From: Lytechinus pictus
Taxonomy: Eukaryota; Echinodermata; Echinoidea; Temnopleuroida; Toxopneustidae
DNA: 64,000 bases
Assembly (NCBI RefSeq): GCF_037042905.1
Contig: NC_087245.1
Span: 13,596,501 to 13,660,500 of the forward strand
Direction: 5' to 3'
Positions 62,801-64,000 of the stretch are shown one piece after another. Each line of letters starts with the position of its first letter. Within the stretch, counting starts at the first letter, position 1. Made by a program: the position numbers and the translations under genes. The notes under the pieces are model-generated. The model worked only from the letters and a program-made list of their open reading frames with translations. It searched no databases and was not told the DNA's origin.

Positions 62801-64000
62801 CTGGGAATCAAACCCACGTCCCTCAGGTAGAAAGAGTTACAACCTCTAGACGATGACGCATTCCAAAAATATCATCATTGCAATTATTATTATTATTATC
62901 ACCATATCTCAGATGCATCTGTAACTAACATCTGGCAGATTGAGCTCTATCCGGCATCTGATCCAATGCGTTATCGAGTACCTGCAACCTTGACGACGGA
63001 GCAAAGAGACCAGGGATTTAACGCAAGTGATGTTCTCAAATTTGATGATCTCTTTTTTGAATTCGGAACGCGCGACTTTGTGTGCCCCGAGGGAGATTTT
63101 GAGGATCTCTGTATTCAAGTCAGTGCTTCACCGAGTATTACCCCTGCTGTATCGATTGCCATTTACCAGGACGGTATCGTCTGTATCACAGTTCCATGCA
63201 GAGGTAAATCATATTCTTTTATATCCTTGACAGAGAAGTAGGGGGAAGGGGAGTAATGTCTGGGTGAAAAATAAAATCTTCAGAATTCACAAAATCTGTA
63301 CATCAAATGGCACAGGCAGTTATCAAAATGGAGTAATATTTCAAGCATTACTGGTAAATGTACTTCTAAACCATTTATGAAATACTGCTTTCAATTTTCT
63401 TTAAATTGTCATCTTGTCTAGATTAACAACTTTCCCACACAAGCACATTGCTCATAATTACTGGTAAAGATTTCAGAAATATAAAAGTAAAAGTGATTCC
63501 CCATTCTTTTCACGCCATTTGGAATAGAAACCATAGTAAAAAGCCCTTTTAATTTTTTTTTCGAAAACCAAAAAAACTAAATTTGTACTGTATGTGTAAA
63601 GATTTAACAGCATGTGATAAGTGTGTTTGTCTGTTTGTATGGAGTGTTGACCAGATTCCACCGAAACAAGCCAGTGTTCATTATGGTAGACTACCTTTGA
63701 TTTCAGCACTAATATCAGAAAAAAGGCCCTAACAAAACCATCATTATTTTGATGAAATATAATGAAATTGATCAAGTTCACAATCATTACGATATGCCAT
63801 GTAGCTTTTTGTGAGTGAAGTTATTGTCATGATAAAAATGTGGTTATTTTATTTATCATTTCAGGGGTTGCTTTTGACAATTTGATCGTGGATGAAAGAA
63901 CCGACTCCAGCTTTGTTGAGTTTGAATCTATGCACCGAATCATCTTCAACATCAGTGCAAACACCACAGAATTGAGTATCAACATCCCAAACGGCATCAA
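21732..64000 (+). CDS. Large secreted or surface protein of repeated ~140-residue Cys modules, 3' end beyond window
   Basis: Twenty-three exons joined in one open frame: 21732-21797, 38026-38056, 39418-39693, 40480-40608, 41516-41641, 42557-42696, 43245-43398, 45140-45358, 46100-46593, 47432-47561, 50277-50513, 51038-51238, 53060-53289, 53642-53840, 55285-55601, 56109-56223, 56903-57304, 58785-58984, 59771-59990, 60604-61011, 61588-61713, 62913-63203 and 63865-64000. The start GCCATGG has good context. Residues 1-32 form a signal peptide; then follow eleven full modules and part of a twelfth, 1615 residues in all so far. All splice phases agree. Modules carry many N-x-S/T sites and 3-4 conserved cysteines, so the protein is extracellular. 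I recognise no named domain; a beta-sandwich adhesion or receptor module is a guess. Confidence 0.9.
21948..22060. repeat. (CTA)n triplet microsatellite
   Basis: Interrupted run of ACT/CTA triplets. The serine-rich frames across it are artefacts of the repeat. Confidence 0.9.
22445..22570 (-). repeat. SINE with a 7SL/Alu-like head
   Basis: Read on the minus strand from 22570: CTGGGCGTTGTGGCGTGCGC, then CTGTAATCCAAGCTATGTGG, then AAATCGATGCAGAGGTTCGA and GTCCTGG. This follows the order of the Alu domain of 7SL RNA (GTGGCGCGTGCCTGTAGTCC, CAGCTACTCGGGAGG, GGATCGCTTGAG...). The tail GTCACGTCTTTCGGATGG...GGTCGGTCCCAGACG is unrelated to 7SL. The tail alone recurs at 13050-13110 and 8255-8290. A tRNA origin is the alternative. 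Confidence 0.5.
23332..23997. mobile_element. MITE, same family as 6091-6680, left end trimmed
   Basis: Starts TTGGTCCGGGCTGAAAATATTTATAT and ends CAGCCTGGACCATCCCTTTAA, with internal blocks AATATTCATTAG and GATGATGTCACG as in the 6091 copy. The first TTAAAGGGA is missing on the left. No protein. Confidence 0.8.
25314..25690 (+). repeat. tRNA-derived SINE with (TTA)n tail
   Basis: The A-box-like TGGCCCAGTGGATTAG (25325-25341) and perfect B-box GGTTCGAATCC (25370-25380) form a tRNA-like head. The body includes AACCCAGGTGAGGTGAA and the tail GGCGCTATATAAATG followed by TTA repeats to about 25680. A 5'-truncated relative lies at 55030-55165. Confidence 0.8.
26690..26905. repeat. Long (AGT)n triplet array
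   Basis: About 200 bp of AGT/AGA triplets with few interruptions. The Tyr-, Ser-, Thr- and Val-rich open frames on both strands are by-products of the array and are not genes. Confidence 0.95.
28364..28857 (-). repeat. Direct repeat flanking the LINE, left copy
   Basis: 494 bp, essentially identical to 34505-34981 except for a 17-bp insertion (TTTCGTAAAACATCAAA, near 28424) and at least one substitution (CTTCCG versus CTTCTG). It ends exactly where the LINE poly(T) (28858-28874) begins. Either a very long target-site duplication or a truncated tandem copy of the LINE 5' region. Confidence 0.85.
29109..32882 (-). CDS. LINE ORF2: AP endonuclease - reverse transcriptase - zinc finger
   Basis: 1257 codons, uninterrupted. 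N-terminal AP-like endonuclease: LSLNVRG (about residues 11-17), ALLQETY (40-45), IGGDFNV (about 150) and GVGSDHLAI near 235, covering the usual catalytic Asn, Glu, Asp and Asp-His positions. Reverse transcriptase: LSLDFQKAFDSLDH, GVRQGDPLSPYLF and LYADDITVFL with the YADD box near residue 706. C-terminal CTFC...H...C finger (CX2CX8HX4C) near residue 1129. The likely real start is the second Met (MKFLSLNVRG) at 32861. It nicks target DNA and copies the LINE RNA. Length and domain order fit L1/Tx1-clade ORF2. Confidence 0.95.
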   Translation of the reverse strand: MGFKETSMKFLSLNVRGLRSGFRRQKVFGWLREKEIDIALLQETYSSEDVESSWSSEWGSDVLFCHGSPHSSGVMILINSKLDYKIISKHVSGNGRYLVLRIIIDGNEFIICNVYAPTADKKREQKIFFDHLLCTLNSFDDIGTTPLLIGGDFNVILNMNVDRQGGHPTTSQAVISQLKKLQSDLDVIDIWRVRNPITRKYTWKQLRPLIQSRLDIWFVSETLQDYISKVDMIPGVGSDHLAIILEFKVQEETRCNAMNWKFNNTLCEDEVFCSEMTKNLDLWIKDISQFDDMRIGWEFLKYNIRLFSRKYSIEKARKRKERRRELENRLKRLQFLLDSEGERHAEEYKKIEREYESYLDYITQGIILRSKANWMEFGEKNTKFFLNLEKGHKNKSSIFKLKQGDCILTDMKNINSEIKSFYTQLYKKPNVDSRQNSLFLGQENIPKLSSDSKSKCDLPLTLEECTSSLLLMSKNKSPGNDGLTVEFYRKFWGKIGQLLVDNLNYSFQQGQLSSSQRQGLITLISKKGKDKMLIENYRPITLVNVDLKIGSKALAERLKKVLPDLIHPDQVAFIKDRFIGEAVRTVKDALFFSDLKNIPGILLSLDFQKAFDSLDHSFLLNVLRSFNFGEGFCNFIKVLYTNLESAVMNRGLSSGYFPVERGVRQGDPLSPYLFVLAIETFAINIRENKTIHGLKISDNLELKLSLYADDITVFLSDNISFRHLLNTLQNFRKESSLSINIFKTKAMWIGACKDNQHSLENIQFEKSLTILGVDIAYSPNVFSLQLQRTLDKIRVQLNLWKSRHLSLIGKIQIVKTFAFSQLLYLASLSKIPDYYIKEVNKLVFGFIWNGPDRIKREILVKQYEDGGLKMICLKSLLQVQKVKWIQRVFTSNSKGWKIILLTLLQNVGGDFIFHCNYDLNILNLTIPEWYKDVMLSWSTVFQKNIKICNQMLWNNRCILQNGKSFYKPEIKNKGFVKVSHMLDEYGRPLRWKDAKNKGLTFVEYFLLLDCYKFMPSKWKVFFLSQNFHPIVDNISLIPTLTIDGITREVTGVPKYIFYTFFMNENNPSISNIFTRLKDTYGFQQEEVRELLKLPLRTTIDTRLRALHFKIINNLIPTKVWLFRINKVTDTLCTFCKVSPETLVHLFYSCHVVNQFWNNVGTLFASLDLPDFLSERYVLFGICKPQIPRYIFILNFLLLSGKQYIFRCRCDETKPTLPHFCNFLLSFETVEHTIAQRKCKLEKHDGKWAIILNTLKRR
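32883..33628 (-). other. Spacer between LINE ORF1 and ORF2
   Basis: 746 bp without a convincing reading frame. Short open frames here have no family features. L1-type elements usually have a far shorter gap. Confidence 0.6.
33629..34732 (-). CDS. LINE ORF1: coiled-coil and RRM-like RNA-binding protein
   Basis: Open for 367 codons from the Met at 34732; a later Met at 34549 gives about 306 residues. A low-complexity Ser/Thr/Pro segment is followed by a coiled coil (heptads around KLDGLQHNLDQIKTKVDDLE and RKEVDQLRTKLIESE). Then comes an RRM-like domain starting NNLLFYGV, and a basic C-terminal region with ATRSELAKVAYKLRKEKK. This is the layout of L1-type ORF1p, an RNA chaperone that trimerises on LINE RNA. 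The first 60-76 codons lie inside the flanking direct repeat, so the true N terminus is uncertain. Confidence 0.85.
   Translation of the reverse strand: MLRDGSGAMTCNLETPQLDRRRKSGPDIAQFFKYHYLFEFVHTEYAIHTVLQKQSSICQGVMVHSFNSQSDLVHTERWSEVRWSEGQRTKQSTPSTSTAQTSTPTPEGTGEPESAFTLADVMRSIRESEVRVCAKLDGLQHNLDQIKTKVDDLEAAVDFNASKVDIIEKEKLPQIESDLRKEVDQLRTKLIESEIYQRKNNLLFYGVKMEQGENVYVVIRHVFTLLGLSKEEAEAVCLINVHRLPQRHSQEGVPHPIIAKFVYMSQRNRVLAAFEERAYKKRVATDASTGNTTGVEWRYPPVTQETSRLTVRTDLPPALKATRSELAKVAYKLRKEKKLSTKITVVRAKVVLFYREKGTQKWEIHKE
34505..34981 (-). repeat. Direct repeat flanking the LINE, right copy
   Basis: 477 bp; partner of 28364-28857. Contains the start of the ORF1 frame. Its right boundary AAATATTTTT is followed by unrelated GCTGCATGATG. 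The T-run there could have primed the LINE poly(A). Confidence 0.85.
34987..35400. other. Right flank of the LINE, unassigned
   Basis: Higher GC than its surroundings; the segment 35040-35340 might be more of a LINE 5' region or old flanking sequence. No protein recognised. Confidence 0.3.
35912..36222. repeat. Imperfect foldback element
   Basis: Left end GGGGCCGATTGCACGAAAGG...CTTTCCAAGGA, right end TCTTGCAAAGA...TTAGCGCAATCGACCC, roughly reverse complementary. GACACGAA is repeated inside. MITE-like, no ORF. Confidence 0.5.
38026..38056 (+). CDS. Exon 2 of large repeat gene: end of signal peptide
   Basis: A 31-nt exon encoding CFIQRVHSQT plus one base (phase 0 in, phase 1 out), with acceptor TTTACAG and donor GTAAGT. 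Signal cleavage after VHS (Val at -3, Ser at -1) is plausible. Too short for an ORF scan; supported by phase and by continuity of the signal peptide with exon 1. Confidence 0.78.
38378..38838. mobile_element. MITE-like inverted-repeat element in intron 2
   Basis: Left end AAAAGGGAAAGTTCATCCTG and right end AGGGTGAACTTCCCCTTTA are reverse complementary; the interior has TGACGTC and GACGTCA near the arms. Resembles the TTAAAGG family in its ends. No coding sequence. Confidence 0.6.
39418..40608 (+). CDS. Module 1 of the large repeat gene (residues 33-167)
   Basis: Exons 39418-39693 and 40480-40608, phase 1 at both module ends and at the inner intron. The first half lacks the LW motif found in other modules (GIEVPHPGPFQFNYT at that place) and has N-x-S/T sites. 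The second half has NYGCDEISLLCVEI, then KGCIQITCRG. It is the most diverged module at its N-terminal half. Confidence 0.85.
41516..43398 (+). CDS. Module 2 (residues 168-307), split over three exons
   Basis: Exons 41516-41641, 42557-42696 and 43245-43398. Opens GVVITYVDPVEL; the middle exon starts with the GEYLWDPNVFGNGNQFG motif; the last exon carries the DYGCPEARFICVN block and closes YGCAEVECAG. Inner introns are in phase 1 (before the LW motif) and phase 0 (before the Cys half), so both alternative intron positions seen singly in other modules are present here. Confidence 0.85.
44322..44905 (+). pseudogene. CR1/L2/Jockey-like LINE fragment, C-terminal reverse transcriptase end
   Basis: The frame at 44332-44580 reads ...YLDQDTTARLVLAFV, then SHIDNCNGLLSGL, VQISRLQRIQNSAARVV and SPTLNW, a conserved block after the polymerase domain of Jockey/CR1-superfamily LINEs. 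It continues after frame breaks with PVRQLRSSN (44690) and CSSLDLF-like text (44820-44850). Truncated at both ends, dead; within the intron between modules 2 and 3. Confidence 0.75.
45140..46314 (+). CDS. Module 3 (residues 308-452)
   Basis: Exon 45140-45358 plus the first part of exon 46100-46593. Opens GVEFIGGTLS, has GHKLWRVKGYASN, then VSCSSLVYFCILAE and IVCEQIECVG. It runs directly into module 4 at 46314 without the intron that separates every other pair of modules. Confidence 0.85.
46315..47561 (+). CDS. Module 4 (residues 453-588)
   Basis: Second part of exon 46100-46593, then 47432-47561. The motif is SGNWTFDVYFSD (Asn for Leu before Trp), with an extra Cys just after (MQDCSS). The second half has FACSSAPYMCLNL but ends LRYNCKG, so the third conserved Cys is missing; the extra Cys upstream might replace it. 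Confidence 0.85.
47750..48163. mobile_element. Two abutting foldback MITEs
   Basis: 47750-47893 is an inverted repeat (GGGCCCGTTGCAGAAAGAGT / ...TTTCTGCAACGGGGCCC). 47890-48163 is another (CCCTGTCTTACAATTGATCC / ...ATTGCAACTCTTTGTAAGAC). They share the few bases GGGGCCC at the join. A relative of the second lies at 60260-60512. Confidence 0.65.
49531..50222. mobile_element. Element with tandem ~165-bp internal monomers
   Basis: The left end TGTCTCGCCTGCATAGCAGA and right end GCAGGCGAGACTGCCAGAGG contain the inverted GCAGGCGAGAC-type word. Between them about three monomers repeat the block TCACATGACC...GTCATTTAGGGTCAA...GAACTTTG...GGGGGTATTTGT; TCACATGA occurs at 49721, 49886 and 50055. No protein. 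Structurally like tandem-core non-autonomous elements such as HINE/pearl types (inference). It ends just before module 5. Confidence 0.7.
50277..51238 (+). CDS. Module 5 (residues 589-734)
   Basis: Exons 50277-50513 and 51038-51238, inner intron phase 1. Opens GINLVADSVVLNN; motif TGPLWTASFFFSPNQNG; second half DSTCANMQWLCVQL and TACLQITECHG. All four conserved Cys present. Confidence 0.88.
51287..51865. mobile_element. TTAA-flanked foldback MITE, relative of 6091-6680
   Basis: Left end TTAAAGGACAAGTCCAACCC, right end GGGTGGACTTGACCTTTAA. The long inverted arms share ATTTTGATGAAATTTTCAGC-type blocks with the 6091 copy. TTAA at both borders. No ORF. Confidence 0.8.
52569..52901. repeat. Foldback repeat with 'GTCATGGAAA' words, relative of 57646-58027
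   Basis: Begins ACAGGGTTCCCACAG and ends GTTGGAACCCTCAT, with internal direct words AAATCCTGGAAAA and GTCATGGAAAGTCATGGA. Lies in the intron before module 6. Confidence 0.55.
53060..53840 (+). CDS. Module 6 (residues 735-877)
   Basis: Exons 53060-53289 and 53642-53840, inner intron phase 0. Opens GVEIEETNVAI; motif SGINLWSLEIFTSSDG; second half NQPCALNNYLCVEI and TACVNLNCKG. Four conserved Cys; several N-x-S/T sites in the second exon. The inner donor is GTGGGG, weaker than the others. Confidence 0.86.
53930..54430 (-). repeat. SINE-like repeat with tRNA-like head
   Basis: The reverse strand from 54430 reads GGTGCCGTGGTCTGATGGGC (A-box-like), then CAGGGTTCAAAACCTGG (B-box). The body matches 2230-2597. 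In the intron between modules 6 and 7. Confidence 0.6.
55030..55165 (+). repeat. 5'-truncated SINE, family of 25314-25612
   Basis: AAGAAATTTATCTACATCGG and CAACCCAGGTGAGGTGAATG match 25419-25465. The tRNA-like head is missing; the end GCTGGGGTAATATTATG corresponds to 25530-25550. Confidence 0.6.
55285..56223 (+). CDS. Module 7 (residues 878-1021)
   Basis: Exons 55285-55601 and 56109-56223. The inner intron is phase 0 and sits further 3' than in other modules, between the two Cys of the C-x(n)-YLC block (GQLCMD | VNYLCVRI). Motif GTGLWQLDVFTNAFENG. It ends IGCAPVTCE plus one base, so the usual closing Gly of C-x-G is Thr here after splicing. Confidence 0.87.
56903..57304 (+). CDS. Module 8 (residues 1022-1155), single exon
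   Basis: One 402-nt exon, phase 1 in and out, holding a complete module: AGIERNGFSFTPM, GADLWSLTVFFSDSENG, DFTCYMPTYLCSQL and PDCQPIQCAG. This is the cleanest view of the module limits. The opposite strand is also open here (57399-56887) but is a shadow. Confidence 0.9.
57646..58027. mobile_element. Foldback element with ACAGGGTTCCCAGCC ends
   Basis: Left end ACAGGGTTCCCAGCC, right end AGCTGGGAACCCTGT, perfectly complementary apart from one base. Internal words CAGGGAAAAATCAGGG repeat several times. No protein. Confidence 0.7.
58143..58515 (+). repeat. Full-length tRNA-derived SINE
   Basis: Head with GCCGTGGTGTAGTGGTTCTG (A-box region) and GGGTTTGAATCCC (B-box, 58197-58209). Body with CACCCAGGTGCTAAATGGGT, ACCCGGTAGGATG and GTAAAGCGCTTAGACACGTC; tail ATTATTATT. 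In the intron between modules 8 and 9. A decayed relative lies at 62290-62600. Confidence 0.85.
58785..59990 (+). CDS. Module 9 (residues 1156-1295)
   Basis: Exons 58785-58984 and 59771-59990, inner intron phase 0. Opens GIALNSTEVSINSG; motif GTDLWNFTVFLSNSDT; second half GVGCVDFQYICVEV and IGCAPVDCRG. Four conserved Cys. Confidence 0.88.
59082..59452. mobile_element. TTAA-flanked MITE with poly-G/poly-C subterminal tracts
   Basis: Left end TTAACCCTATCCAGGCCAGG, right end CCGGCCTAGATAGGGTTAA: short terminal inverted repeat with TTAA at each border. Long G and C homopolymers near both ends. Inside the inner intron of module 9. Confidence 0.65.
59553..59730. mobile_element. Near-perfect foldback MITE (178 bp)
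   Basis: Arms of about 65-70 bp: TTTCATAAAGCTGTTCGTAA...GGTGATCCTTTCTTA and its reverse complement, with a short spacer near 59620-59650. It ends 40 bases before the module 9 second exon. A transcript would form a strong hairpin close to the acceptor. Confidence 0.8.
60260..60512. mobile_element. MITE relative of 47890-48163
   Basis: CATCTTACAAAGAGTTGCGA...GATCAATGGCAACTATGGAA at the left and ATCAATCGTATATCTTTGTA...AGAC at the right. Located just before module 10. Confidence 0.5.
60604..61011 (+). CDS. Module 10 (residues 1296-1431), single exon
   Basis: One 408-nt exon, phase 1 in and out. GVVISSANLDVSDG, GTDLWQATIFTNSGEG, then QCTCPEMQYLCLLI and DQQKVTCTG. The third conserved Cys is absent, while extra Cys occur in GCSDTPCAS and QCTC. 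Acceptor is GTAAG, a weak pyrimidine context. Confidence 0.88.
61588..63203 (+). CDS. Module 11 (residues 1432-1570)
   Basis: Exons 61588-61713 and 62913-63203. The inner intron is phase 1 and lies before the Trp motif (VTNIWQIELYPASD), the same place as one inner intron of module 2. The second half has DFVCPEGDFEDLCIQV, with longer spacing between Cys 1 and 2, and IVCITVPCRG. Confidence 0.86.
62290..62600 (+). repeat. Decayed SINE, family of 58143-58515
   Basis: Matches in order: GTTGTGATGTAATGATTTGG, GAATCCCACTGA, AATGGGTACCCAGCATGAT, CTCCAGGGAACGGAG and GTAAAGTGCTTATATGG. Strongly mutated. Confidence 0.65.
62640..62865 (-). repeat. SINE on the minus strand, family of 25314-25612
   Basis: GGGAATCAAACCCAC (62803-62817) is the complement of a tRNA-type B-box. 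AAATTTCTTGCTGAAGAAA, GCAATCAACCTGAGTGAGG (complement) and CCCCGGCTTTAAGCCATGC match the body of the 25314 SINE in reverse. Inside the inner intron of module 11. Confidence 0.65.
63865..64000 (+). CDS. Module 12, partial at window end (from residue 1571)
   Basis: Acceptor ATTTCAG, then G|GG GTT in phase 1. The module-opening GVAFDNLIVDERTDS and an N-x-S/T-bearing stretch follow, still open at the last base. The array therefore continues outside the window. Confidence 0.82.

Noticed and set aside
1..64000. Search for CRISPR arrays, operons, ribosome-binding sites or phage genes
   Set aside because: None seen; introns, SINEs and microsatellites show animal nuclear DNA. The regular repeats are microsatellites or transposon monomers.

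Overview
The window is AT-rich animal genomic DNA: multi-exon genes with GT-AG introns, dense dispersed repeats, short tri- and dinucleotide arrays, and frequent copies of the palindrome TACATGTA. The repeat content (tRNA-headed SINEs with ATT-rich tails, foldback MITEs, L1/Tx1-like and CR1/Jockey-like LINEs) fits an echinoderm, most likely a sea urchin. That assignment is inference. Nothing prokaryotic is present.

Left part (1-14000): two tandem minus-strand genes for an NmrA-like, NAD(P)-binding short-chain-dehydrogenase-like protein of the NMRAL1/HSCARG type. Copy B (13912 to 7911) has all main exons. Copy A (5189 to 275) runs off the left edge after its fourth recognisable exon. Exon lengths and phases are identical between copies. 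Between and inside them are a tandem repeat, a 590-bp TTAA-flanked foldback MITE and other repeats.

Middle (14000-21700): intergenic, dominated by a decayed plus-strand non-LTR retrotransposon whose reverse-transcriptase region is split by a 979-bp TA-flanked DNA element. MITEs and microsatellites fill part of the rest.

Right part (21732 to beyond 64000): one very large plus-strand gene. Exon 1 and a tiny exon 2, separated by a 16-kb intron, encode a signal peptide. Twenty-one further exons encode eleven complete and one partial copy of a roughly 135-145-residue extracellular module. Each module usually has a G-x-x-LW-x-x-x-[VI]-[FY] motif, a C-x(n)-[YF]-[LI]-C motif and a closing C-x(3-4)-C-x-G. 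Every exon-exon junction at a module boundary is in phase 1; one boundary has no intron. At least 1615 residues lie in the window and the 3' end is outside it. I do not recognise the module as a named family; it is the best candidate for something undescribed.

Intron 1 of this gene holds an intact-looking L1/Tx1-type LINE in antisense orientation (ORF1 with coiled coil and RRM-like part; 1257-codon ORF2 with AP endonuclease, reverse transcriptase and CCHC finger). A nearly identical 477/494-bp direct repeat flanks it. Other introns hold SINEs, MITEs and a tandem-monomer element.
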